Positions 41,289 through 49,023 of a stretch of 64,000 bases of DNA are shown in pieces. How positions within the stretch are numbered: the first letter of the stretch is position 1; each line of letters opens with the position of its first letter. Origin of the DNA: Streptomyces sp. NRRL B-1140 (lineage in GTDB: Bacteria > Actinomycetota > Actinomycetes > Streptomycetales > Streptomycetaceae); the NCBI RefSeq assembly GCF_001280065.1, contig NZ_LGEA01000114.1:186001-250000 (forward strand), given 5' to 3'. The translations under genes were made by a program, and so were the position numbers. A model generated the notes under the pieces. That model did no database searches. It saw nothing but the letters and a program-made list of their open reading frames with translations, and was not told the DNA's origin.

Positions 41289-42533
41289 CTATACGTCGAA
41301 CTCGACCGGCAGGCTGTCCAGCAGGGACATCCATGTGGACGCGGTCGAGGTGAGCTCCTCGGGCGGCACGGCCAGGCGCAGGCCCGGCAGACGGTGCAGC
41401 AGGACGTCCACCGCGATCTCGATGACGGCCATGCCGATGTTCTGCCCCGGGCACTCGTGCGGGCCGGCGCCGAACGCCAGGTGCGCCTGGTTGCCGTGCA
41501 CCGAGACACCCGATTCCGGCCGGACCTCGGGGTCGAGGTTGCCCGGGGCGAGACCGAGAACGAGCAGGTCGCCCTCCTCGATGCGGTGCCCGCCCAGTTC
41601 CACGTCGCCGACGGCGAAGCGCCCCGGCAGGACGGCCAGCGGCGGCGAGTTCCACATGGCCTCCTCCACCACCGCCGAGATGTTCAGCTGACCGCTGATC
41701 AGCCCGGAGAGCCGGGAGGCGTCGGTCAGGACAAGTTCCAGCACCCGGGCCAGCAGATTGGTCGTCACATGCGCGGCGATCAGCACCGCGCGCAGGTGGG
41801 AGACGACCTCGTCGTGGTCGAGGCCCGCGTGATGCTCCAGCAGGCCGGTGGCGAGGTCGGAGCCGGGTTCGGACCGCCTGCGCTCGGCGAGTTCACCGAG
41901 GATCTCTTTGATCACGCCGTCGTGCAGGACAGCGTCCTCGCCGCCTTTCATCACCTGGGCGCAGGACTCGACCAGGCGGCGCCCCTCCGCCTCGGCGAGC
42001 CCCAGAACGCGCGCGACCACGATCATCGGCATGATGTCGGCGTAGTCCGCCACCAGATCGGCGCGGCCGGAGTCCGCGAACGTGTCGATCTGCTTGTTGG
42101 CGAAGCGCATGGCGTGGCGGCGGACACCGCGGCCGGCGGCGGACTGCAGCGCGTCGTTGACGGCACGGCGCAGTCGGCGGTGTGCCTCGCCGTCCTGGGA
42201 CACGCAGTCGGGGCGCCAGGCCAGCATCGGAACGAGCGGAGAGTCGTCCGCGACCCGGCCCTCCCGCAGGTCACGCCAGGTCCGCGCGTCCCGGGGGAAC
42301 TGGAGGGGGTTCTCGAGCACGCGCCGGCTGTCCCGGTAGCCCAGAACCAGCCAGGCGGGGATGTCGCCCTCCAGCAGCACCGGTGCGACCGAGCCGTGTT
42401 CCTTGCGCAGCCGTTCGTAGATGCCCCCGGGGTCGGTCGCGGCCTCGGGCCCGTACAGCCGGGTGAGGTCGCTTCCGTGGTGGGCCACGGGGCAGCCGCG
42501 GACCTGGGAGGAGTGTTCGGTCTGATCGTTCAT
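41289..42533 (-). CDS. Conservon-linked cytochrome P450, CYP157-like, lacking the ExxR arginine
   Basis: This 414-residue P450 has haem loop FGAGPHECPGQN (Cys361). The K-helix reads EEAMW (residues 290-294), so the normally invariant ExxR arginine is Trp294. The I-helix reads AHVTT (254-258), with Val replacing the usual acidic residue. CYP157 enzymes of Streptomyces conservons are known for lacking ExxR, which fits this context. Its ATG overlaps the GTPase stop (ATGA), so it is the last gene of the cvn operon and is translationally coupled. Whether it is catalytically active is open. Confidence 0.87.
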   Translation of the reverse strand: MNDQTEHSSQVRGCPVAHHGSDLTRLYGPEAATDPGGIYERLRKEHGSVAPVLLEGDIPAWLVLGYRDSRRVLENPLQFPRDARTWRDLREGRVADDSPLVPMLAWRPDCVSQDGEAHRRLRRAVNDALQSAAGRGVRRHAMRFANKQIDTFADSGRADLVADYADIMPMIVVARVLGLAEAEGRRLVESCAQVMKGGEDAVLHDGVIKEILGELAERRRSEPGSDLATGLLEHHAGLDHDEVVSHLRAVLIAAHVTTNLLARVLELVLTDASRLSGLISGQLNISAVVEEAMWNSPPLAVLPGRFAVGDVELGGHRIEEGDLLVLGLAPGNLDPEVRPESGVSVHGNQAHLAFGAGPHECPGQNIGMAVIEIAVDVLLHRLPGLRLAVPPEELTSTASTWMSLLDSLPVEFDV

Positions 42534-43132
42534 CGGGGCTCCATGGCCACGGCGGAGCGTTCTTTCAGATGGTGGATCAGGGCGACGAGGACGTCCCGGC
42601 TGGAGGCGCGGTCGCGGGCGTCGAAGGCCACGACCGGGGTGTGCTCGGGGATGTCCAGGGCGTCGCGGATCTCCTCGACCGGGTAGTTCCGGGAGTCGGG
42701 GAACACGTTGAGCGCGACGACGAAGGGGACTTCCTGCCGCTCCATCTCCTCGATCGCACGGAAACTGGACTCCAGCCGGCGCGTGTCCACCAGGACGATC
42801 GCGCCGAGCGCGCCCTTGAACAGGCCGTTCCACAGGAACCAGAACCGCTCCTGCCCGGGTGTGCCGAACAGGTACAGCACCAGGCTCTCGTTGATGCCGA
42901 TCTTGCCGAAGTCCAGGCTGACGGTGGTCTGCGTCTTGTCGGCGACACCGATGAGGTGGTCGACGTCGACGCTGGCCTGGGTGAGGGTCTCCTCGGTGGT
43001 GAGCGGCTTGATGTCGCTGACCGACCGGACCATGGTGGTCTTCCCGGTGCCGAACCCGCCGGCGATCATCACCTTCACCGAGCGGGTGTCCCCGGCCGAG
43101 CCACCGGGTTGGTCAAAGCCTTTCAAGTCCAC
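42530..43132 (-). CDS. cvnD: Conservon Ras-like GTPase (CvnD)
   Basis: This 200-residue small GTPase has P-loop GFGTGKTT (about residues 23-30) and switch II FGTPGQERFW, and belongs to the MglA-like actinobacterial GTPase family of conservons. The last G-motif is NVF rather than NKxD, as in other CvnD proteins. The GTG at 43132 is selected by GGAGGTACTCA; it overlaps the CvnC gene by 20 nt. In studied conservons the GTPase works with CvnA/B/C as a membrane-associated switch affecting development and secondary metabolism. Confidence 0.93.
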   Translation of the reverse strand: MDLKGFDQPGGSAGDTRSVKVMIAGGFGTGKTTMVRSVSDIKPLTTEETLTQASVDVDHLIGVADKTQTTVSLDFGKIGINESLVLYLFGTPGQERFWFLWNGLFKGALGAIVLVDTRRLESSFRAIEEMERQEVPFVVALNVFPDSRNYPVEEIRDALDIPEHTPVVAFDARDRASSRDVLVALIHHLKERSAVAMEPR

Positions 43133-43484
43133 TGAGTACCTCCTCAAGGAGCGCGAGGTCGGGCCCGCGGCCGGCTTCGTGGGCCGGGATGGGGTCACGG
43201 GCTTCGACGCGACCTGCGTCCAGCAGGTCCGACAGCAGCACCGCGAGAATGTTGAAGGGGAGCCCGAGGTGAGCGCCGAGTTCGGCGACCGACAGCGGGT
43301 CGCGGCAGCGGCGGAGGATCTCCTCGTGCTCGTGCTGCATGCCCGGTAACGGGGCGGCGCGGGCGACGACCAGGGTCGCCACGTCGAGGCTCGACGCCGA
43401 ACCGCCCGGTCCGCTGCGTCCTCCGGTGAGGACGTAGTAGCGCTCGAGACCGGACGGGTCCGACGGTCTGCGGGGAGCACTCAT
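43113..43484 (-). CDS. cvnC: Conservon DUF742 protein (CvnC)
   Basis: This 123-residue protein contains the DUF742 winged-helix-like domain (YYVLTGGR...LDVATLVVA...EHEEILRRCRDPLSVAELGAHLGLPFNILAVLLSDLLDAGRV). Its ATG overlaps the CvnB stop by four bases and its end overlaps the GTPase gene, so all four cvn genes are translationally linked. It interacts with the other conservon proteins; the molecular role is not established. Confidence 0.93.
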   Translation of the reverse strand: MSAPRRPSDPSGLERYYVLTGGRSGPGGSASSLDVATLVVARAAPLPGMQHEHEEILRRCRDPLSVAELGAHLGLPFNILAVLLSDLLDAGRVEARDPIPAHEAGRGPDLALLEEVLSGLERL

Positions 43485-43891
43485 CCAGAGTGCTCCTCCA
43501 GGCGCGGAGTGGTGCCGAGGAGCTCACCCATCCTGCGGGCCAGGTCCCTCATCTGATGTCCCAGCAGCCCCTGGTCGAGGCCTTCCCGGGCGAGGACACC
43601 GAGGTACGTCTCCACACCGGCGCGCACGACGAACAGGTGCCCCCCGTCCACCTCGATCATCGCCAGGCGCAACTGCCCGGCGTACTTGGGGAACTGCTCG
43701 GCGACCGGCTGGGCCAGCGCCTGCAGACCGGCCACCACGGCCGCGAAGCGGTCGACGTCGTCGGGGTCTTCGGCGCCGTAGGAGGTGATGGCCTTGCCGT
43801 CGCTGGAGGCCACGAGGGCGAAACGGATCTCCTGGATGCTCTCGACGAGATCGCGGAGCGCCCAGCTCACGTCGGTTCCTTGTTGCGTCAT
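43481..43891 (-). CDS. cvnB: Conservon roadblock/LC7 protein (CvnB)
   Basis: This 136-residue roadblock/LC7 protein (DVSWALRDLVESIQEIRFALVASSDGKAITSYG... FVVRAGVETYLGVLA) is the typical GTPase-activating-type partner (MglB-like) of CvnD. Its start is 5 nt after the CvnA stop, and it overlaps CvnC by ATGA. Confidence 0.95.
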   Translation of the reverse strand: MTQQGTDVSWALRDLVESIQEIRFALVASSDGKAITSYGAEDPDDVDRFAAVVAGLQALAQPVAEQFPKYAGQLRLAMIEVDGGHLFVVRAGVETYLGVLAREGLDQGLLGHQMRDLARRMGELLGTTPRLEEHSG

Positions 43892-43896
43892 GAGGA

Positions 43897-45621
43897 CTAG
43901 TCGCTCTCTTCGGTGCGGTGCTCGGTGGGCTCGCCGCCGGCGAGGGTGTCGCGGTCGTCGGCCGGCTCGGAGGCCTTTGCCGCGTCGCGTCCGGCGGTGG
44001 CGAAGGCGGCGAGTCCCGAGAAGGACGCGTCCGGCGGGACGGCGGCGACGGTCGCCCGGTCGCTTCGCTCGGCCGGTCTGGGCGCCTCCGTCTCGTTCCG
44101 CTTGCTGCGGCGCCGGGGAAGTCCGCCGGGTGTGGTCTCCCCGGTCTCGGCCCGGGCGGCCCGTTGCTCGGGCACGGTGGCGCTCTCGCGGACCGGGGCG
44201 GCGGTGGCGCGGGCCTGCGGGGCGGGCGCGGCCGCGGTGGGCGTGGCCGTGGGCAGCGGACTGAAGTACTTGTGCGGGACCACGACCACCACCGAGGTGC
44301 CGAGCCACGGGGAGTCCGCGAAGGTGACCCGGATGCCGTAGCGGCGGGCGAGGGCGCCGACGACGCGCAGGCCGATGTTGGCGTCCTCGGTGATGCCGCC
44401 GAGGCCCGCGCCGGGCGCGGTGCCCGCGAGGGCGTGCTCGGCTTCGCGCTTCTTCTCCTCGCTCAGGCCCTTGCCGGAGTCCTGGATCTCGATGCCGACG
44501 CCGTTGGGCACCTCCTTGCCGGAGATGAGCACCGGCTCGGTGGGCGGCGAGTAGCGGGCCGCGTTGTCGAGGAGGTGGGCCAGGATCAGCGTCAGGTGGT
44601 CGACGAGGCCACCGTCGACGCCCAGTTCGGGCAGGTGGCGCACCTGGATCCGGTGGAAGTCCTTGATGCGGCCGATGCCGCCGCGCACCACGCTCAGCAG
44701 CCGCTGCGGTTCCTGCCACTGCCGGCCGGGCCGGTCGGAGCCGCCGAGCACACCGATGCTCGCGGCGAGCGAGTCGGCGGGGCCGAGTTCCTGGTCGAGC
44801 TCCATCAGGCCCCGGGCGACGGCGGGCAGCCGGCCGTGCTCGCCCTGCATCTCGTGCAGCCGGCCGCGGAGCTTGCTGGTCAGGACGTGGATACGGTTGC
44901 CGATGCTGATCACGGCCTGCTCTGCGGAGGTGGAGCGGTCGAATTCCGCCTCCAGGCCGATCAGGGAGGTGCGGAGCAGCTTGCGCAGTTCGGCCTGGAG
45001 TTCCGAACTGACCTTGGCGCACTGGTTGACGGTGGGCAGCAGGTCATCGATGGCGTCGCCGGCGCGCAGTTTCGCCATCGCGTCGGGCAGCTGTTCGTCG
45101 GCGAGCCGGGCGACCGCGGCGAGCTGGTGGGAGAGCTGCTCCTGCCAGACCTCGGCCTGCTCAGCCAGCCGTTCCTCGTAGGCCCTGGACCGGTCGGCGA
45201 GCTGCGCTTCGAACGTGGCGCTCTGGTCGGCGAGCTGCGACTCGTAGCCGGCGCTCTGGTCGGCCAGGCGCCGCTCGTAGGCCGCGTTCTGCTCGTTGAG
45301 CTGGGATTCCAGGCCGGCGCGATCGGCGGAGAACTTGCGTTCCAGGCCCGCCACGTGCTGCTGCCACTGCATGGTGTGCTCGGCCTGCGTGGCGCGGAAG
45401 GAGCCCTCCGCCCGGTGCAGTTGGGCCCGGGTGCGCAGCAGCAGCCGTACGCACACGGCGCCGGCCGCCGTCGCTGCGATGCCGGCGACGGCCGTGGTTA
45501 TTCGCTCCGAGCTCATGAACGTGGCGGCGACGGTCCCGCCTCCCAGGCCCAGCGGCATCAACCACCAGCTGTACCAGGCGACAGGGGCCCGCGCCGCCGG
45601 TGGCGGAGTGGCGAGTTCCAT
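43897..45621 (-). CDS. cvnA: Conservon sensor-kinase-like protein (CvnA) with hendecad coiled coil
   Basis: This 574-residue protein has two N-terminal TM segments (about residues 17-61) and a coiled coil made of seven 11-residue repeats (93-169). A HATPase_c domain follows (about 335-475; N-box Asn353 in HLLDNAARYSPP, G-box DSGKG at 381), then a disordered tail of about 100 residues. No obvious phosphorylatable His or receiver is seen, as in other CvnA proteins. ATG 45621 is chosen because GAAGG stands 6 nt before it. It is the membrane-bound first gene of the cvnABCD-P450 operon. Confidence 0.92.
   Translation of the reverse strand: MELATPPPAARAPVAWYSWWLMPLGLGGGTVAATFMSSERITTAVAGIAATAAGAVCVRLLLRTRAQLHRAEGSFRATQAEHTMQWQQHVAGLERKFSADRAGLESQLNEQNAAYERRLADQSAGYESQLADQSATFEAQLADRSRAYEERLAEQAEVWQEQLSHQLAAVARLADEQLPDAMAKLRAGDAIDDLLPTVNQCAKVSSELQAELRKLLRTSLIGLEAEFDRSTSAEQAVISIGNRIHVLTSKLRGRLHEMQGEHGRLPAVARGLMELDQELGPADSLAASIGVLGGSDRPGRQWQEPQRLLSVVRGGIGRIKDFHRIQVRHLPELGVDGGLVDHLTLILAHLLDNAARYSPPTEPVLISGKEVPNGVGIEIQDSGKGLSEEKKREAEHALAGTAPGAGLGGITEDANIGLRVVGALARRYGIRVTFADSPWLGTSVVVVVPHKYFSPLPTATPTAAAPAPQARATAAPVRESATVPEQRAARAETGETTPGGLPRRRSKRNETEAPRPAERSDRATVAAVPPDASFSGLAAFATAGRDAAKASEPADDRDTLAGGEPTEHRTEESD
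45115..45345 (-). repeat. Seven tandem 33-bp (11-residue) repeats in cvnA
   Basis: Residues 93-169 divide exactly into seven units of 11 residues with the pattern aromatic/Leu-E-x-x-L-x-(D/E)-Q-x-A-x, for example YESQLADQSAT and FEAQLADRSRA. This is a hendecad coiled coil, not the usual heptad. Confidence 0.85.
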
Positions 45622-45909
45622 CTGCATCCTTCGAAGCAACACGAACGAACAGGGGGGGTGTGGACCGCACTCATGAGTACGCACCGCGGGTCGACCGGAC
45701 GCGATCGCGTCAACTCGCAGCGCCGATCGGAACCTTATCGGGTTTGGACCCGAAAGGATCAATCTCGTCCCCCGGCCGGACGTGAGGGTTCCGTCACGCT
45801 CCGGCAGAGGGAAACAGATCGACAAATGGCTTTGCGGTCACCGGACTTGGGTGTATATCACGACCCTGTGCCGTTCGTGGAGCGTCACCTCGAGCCGACG
45901 CCGTGGAAG

Positions 45910-46854
45910 TCAGCGTGCGGTCTGGAAGGTGCGACGGTAGGCCTGCGGGGAGACGCCGATCGCCGCGTGCAGGTGCTGACGCAGGGAGGCGCCGGTCGCG
46001 AAGCCGACCCGGCCAGCGATCTGATCAACCGTCAGATCACTGGATTCCAGCAGGTGCCGGGCCCGGACCACGCGTTGCTGGATCAGCCAGCGGCCCGGGC
46101 TGAGACCCACCTCGCCCTGGAAGCGGCGGGCGAAGGTACGCCGGCTCATCCGCGCGTGGCCGGAGAGGTCGGCCAGGGTGAGCGGCTCGTCGAGGCGCTC
46201 CAGTGCCCAGGCCCGGGTGGCCGCGGTGCTCGCGGCGCCCTGCTCGGGGACGGGCTGCTCGATGTACTGGGCCTGGCCGCCGTCCCTGAAGGGCGGGACG
46301 ACGCAGCGGCGGGCGACGCTGTTGGCCAGCCGGCTGCCGTGGTCCTTGCGGACGAGGTGCAGGCACACGTCCACGCCGGAGGCGGCCCCGGCGGAGGTCA
46401 GGAACGGGTGGTCGTCGACGAACAGGACGTCCGGATCGAGGTCGACGCGCGGGAACATCCGCCGGAAGTGGTCGGCGACCTGCCAGTGGGTGGTCGCCCG
46501 GCGACCGTCGAGGAGACCCGCGGCCGCGAGGACGAAGGCGCCGGTGCAGATGGAGACGACGCGGGTGCCGGGCCGGATGAGCGCGAGCGCGGCCAGGACG
46601 TCCCCGGACACCTCGTCGGCCAGACGGTCGGGGGCCACGGGCGCGATCACGACCGTGCCCGCCGTGGCCAGGACCTCGGGGCCGTGCTCGACGGTGACAC
46701 CGAAGTCCGCGTTGGTGCGCACCGGGCGGCCGTCGACCGAGCAGGTGAGGACCTCGTACCGGCCGTCGGCCGCACCGAGGATCCGGCTCGGGATGCCCAG
46801 CTCGAAGGGGTACACCCCGTCCAGGGCCAGGACCACCACTCGTTCACGTCGCAT
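45910..46854 (-). CDS. GlxA/AdpA-type regulator (DJ-1/PfpI domain plus AraC HTH)
   Basis: This 314-residue protein has an N-terminal DJ-1/PfpI domain with a Cys elbow (VVSICTGAFVLAAAG, about residues 93-107) and a C-terminal AraC-type DNA-binding domain (LTLADLSGHARMSRRTFARRF; IAGRVGFATGASLRQHLHAAIG). This is the AdpA/GlxA architecture. Shorter than AdpA (about 400 aa), it is a paralogue rather than AdpA itself. ATG 46854 gives the canonical MRRERVVVLALDG start. It is divergent from a quinone oxidoreductase gene with an AdpA-like palindrome between them. Confidence 0.9.
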   Translation of the reverse strand: MRRERVVVLALDGVYPFELGIPSRILGAADGRYEVLTCSVDGRPVRTNADFGVTVEHGPEVLATAGTVVIAPVAPDRLADEVSGDVLAALALIRPGTRVVSICTGAFVLAAAGLLDGRRATTHWQVADHFRRMFPRVDLDPDVLFVDDHPFLTSAGAASGVDVCLHLVRKDHGSRLANSVARRCVVPPFRDGGQAQYIEQPVPEQGAASTAATRAWALERLDEPLTLADLSGHARMSRRTFARRFQGEVGLSPGRWLIQQRVVRARHLLESSDLTVDQIAGRVGFATGASLRQHLHAAIGVSPQAYRRTFQTAR

Positions 46855-46874
46855 GGCACGATCGTATCGAATGT

Positions 46875-46888
46875 TGGCAATCTTGCCA
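46875..46888. promoter_or_regulatory. Palindromic AdpA-like operator
   Basis: TGGCAATCTTGCCA is an inverted repeat of 6-bp arms around TC. On the minus strand, TGGCAAGATT (46879-46888) matches 9 of 10 positions of the AdpA consensus TGGCSNGWWY. It lies between the GlxA/AdpA-type gene and its divergent neighbour. Confidence 0.6.
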
Positions 46889-46925
46889 TTGGCGCGGGGG
46901 CTGCGGACGGGCACGCTGGTTGACC

Positions 46926-47876
46926 ATGAGCACACAGAACACGATGCGAGCCATCAGCCAGGACGTCCTCGGCGGCCCCGAGGTCCTGAAGGAAGTGGAG
47001 ATCGAGCGCCCGGTACCCAAGCCCAACGAGGTACTGGTCCGGGTGCGGGCCGCCGGGGTCAACCCGACCGACTGGAAGCACCGCGCCAACGGCGGGTTCC
47101 TGGGCGAACCGCCCTTCGTGCTCGGCTGGGACGTCTCCGGGGTGGTGGAGGCGGTCGGTATCGGCGTCGTGGCCTTCGCACCCGGTGACGAGGTCTTCGG
47201 CATGCTGCCCTACCCCTACGGGCACGGCTCGCACGCCGAATTCGTCATCGCCCCGGTCCGCGCCCTGGCCCGCAAGCCGGCCGGCGTCGACCACACCCAG
47301 GCGGGCGCGCTGCCGCTGGTCTCGCTCACCGCCTGGCAGGCACTGACCGAACACGCGGGCCTCCGGCCCGGGCAGCGGGTGCTGGTCCACGCAGCGGCCG
47401 GCGGGGTCGGACACGTGGCGGTGCAGATCGCCAAGGCGCGCGGCGCCTACGTGATCGGCACGGCGAGTGCGGGCAAGCACGCGTTCCTGCGCGACATCGG
47501 CGTCGACGAGACGATCGACTACCGCGAGACGGACTTCACCGAGGCCGTGAAGGACGCCGATGTCGTCCTCGACACGATCGGCGGCGACAACGCCCTGCGT
47601 TCGCTGCGCGTGCTGCGCCCCGGCGGTGTCCTGGTCTCGATCCTCCCGGGCGGCTCGGACGAGCTCTACGAGGAGGCCGAGCGGCTCGGTGTGCGGGCGC
47701 TGCGGATGCTGGTGGACGCCGACCGCAGTGGCATGGAGGCGGTCGCGGAGCTGGTGGAGACGGGGAAGCTGCGTGCCACGATCGCCGGGACCTTCCCGCT
47801 GGCCGAGGCCGCCGCGGCACACGCCCTCGGCGACACCGGCCGTACGACGGGGAAGCTGGTGCTGCTGAACGACTGA
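46926..47876 (+). CDS. Zinc-free MDR/quinone oxidoreductase
   Basis: This 316-residue NADPH-dependent medium-chain reductase has VRVRAAGVNPTDWKHRANG, the nucleotide-binding HAAAGGVGHVAVQIAKARGA (about residues 159-178) and lacks the catalytic-zinc and structural Cys sets. It probably reduces quinones or enones. The ATG at 46926 is preferred to the in-frame TTG two codons earlier. It is divergent from the GlxA/AdpA-type regulator, its likely controller. Confidence 0.9.
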   Translation: MSTQNTMRAISQDVLGGPEVLKEVEIERPVPKPNEVLVRVRAAGVNPTDWKHRANGGFLGEPPFVLGWDVSGVVEAVGIGVVAFAPGDEVFGMLPYPYGHGSHAEFVIAPVRALARKPAGVDHTQAGALPLVSLTAWQALTEHAGLRPGQRVLVHAAAGGVGHVAVQIAKARGAYVIGTASAGKHAFLRDIGVDETIDYRETDFTEAVKDADVVLDTIGGDNALRSLRVLRPGGVLVSILPGGSDELYEEAERLGVRALRMLVDADRSGMEAVAELVETGKLRATIAGTFPLAEAAAAHALGDTGRTTGKLVLLND

Positions 47877-47895
47877 GCCGGCGTCGCGGGCGGTC

Positions 47896-49002
47896 TCAGA
47901 ACGTCAGGACCGGCTTGATCGTCTTGCCGGACCTCATGTCCTGGACCGCCCGGCCGATGTCCGCGAAGGGGTAGGTGGCGATCAGGCGGTGCAGCGGGAG
48001 CCGTCCGTCCTTCACCAGGGCGACCAGCGCCGGGATCATGGTCTGCGTCTCGCTGTCGCCGAGGGTGAGGCCTACGACGCGCTTACCGCCGAGGAGGCCG
48101 TTGACGTCGAGGGAGACCTCGGTACCGAAGGGCGGGGCGCCCACCACGACCAGGGTGCCGCGGGCGGCGAGCGCGTCGACGCCCTGGCGCAGGACGCCGA
48201 CGTTGCCGGTGGTCTCCACGACCCCGTCGGCGCCCTGTCCCCCGGTGATCCCGTCGAGGGCCGCGGCGAGGTCGGTGCCGCTCGTGTCGACGGTGTGGGT
48301 GGCGCCCAGCTCCTTCGCCATGGCGAGGCGTTCGGCGACCCGGTCGACGGCGACGATCCTGGTGGCCGGGGTGAGCGCCGCCGCCATCACCGCCGACAGA
48401 CCGACCGCTCCGGCGCCCAGCACGACGACCGTGCCGCCGGTCTCCGGCCGCAGGACGTTCCACACGGCCCCGACGCCGGTCTGGACGCCGCAGCCCAGCG
48501 GGGCGATCGACTCCAGCGGCACCTCCGGGTCGACCTTGACGAGGCTGCGCTCGTCCGCGAGCGCCCTCTCGGCGAAGGAGGACTGGCCGAAGAAGTGGCC
48601 GCCCAGGGACTCGCCGTCCCGGCTGATGGTGCTGGTGCCGTCGGCCCGGCTGCCGCCGAGGAGGTTCAGCGGCAACCAGGTCGCGCAGTACGCGGGGTGT
48701 CCGCCGCGGCAGTTGCGGCAGTCGCCGCAGGAGGTGAAGGAGAGCAGGACGTGGTCGCCCGGCGTGATGCCGGTGACGGCGGGGCCGACGGCCTCGACGA
48801 CGCCCGCCCCCTCGTGGCCCAGCACACCGGGCAGCGGGAACGGCAGCCCGCCGCTCGCCACCCCCAGGTCGGTGTGGCACAGGCCGGTGGCGGCCATGCG
48901 GACCAGCGCCTCGTGCGGTCCGGGCTCATCGAGGACGACCTCGGAGAGGGTGAAGGGCGCGCCGCCGGACTCGACGACCGCGGCACGGGTGGTGAGGGGC
49001 AT
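47896..49002 (-). CDS. Zinc-dependent aryl-alcohol-type dehydrogenase
   Basis: This 368-residue MDR dehydrogenase has catalytic zinc ligands in GLCHTDL and GHEGAGVV, the structural zinc lobe CGDCRNCRGGHPAYC and the Rossmann VLGAGAVGLSAV (about residues 195-206). It resembles aryl- and benzyl-alcohol dehydrogenases (AdhC/XylB-like). Its product aldehyde would be the substrate of the aldehyde dehydrogenase encoded just upstream in the operon, 21 nt away. Regulation by the divergent MarR protein is likely. Confidence 0.9.
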   Translation of the reverse strand: MPLTTRAAVVESGGAPFTLSEVVLDEPGPHEALVRMAATGLCHTDLGVASGGLPFPLPGVLGHEGAGVVEAVGPAVTGITPGDHVLLSFTSCGDCRNCRGGHPAYCATWLPLNLLGGSRADGTSTISRDGESLGGHFFGQSSFAERALADERSLVKVDPEVPLESIAPLGCGVQTGVGAVWNVLRPETGGTVVVLGAGAVGLSAVMAAALTPATRIVAVDRVAERLAMAKELGATHTVDTSGTDLAAALDGITGGQGADGVVETTGNVGVLRQGVDALAARGTLVVVGAPPFGTEVSLDVNGLLGGKRVVGLTLGDSETQTMIPALVALVKDGRLPLHRLIATYPFADIGRAVQDMRSGKTIKPVLTF

Positions 49003-49023
49003 CGCGATGACTCCTTGACGGTC

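Noticed and set aside
43918..46923. 1001-codon plus-strand frame opposite cvnA and the GlxA-type gene
   Set aside because: It is an antisense shadow with no recognisable domain; the minus strand has complete conserved genes.
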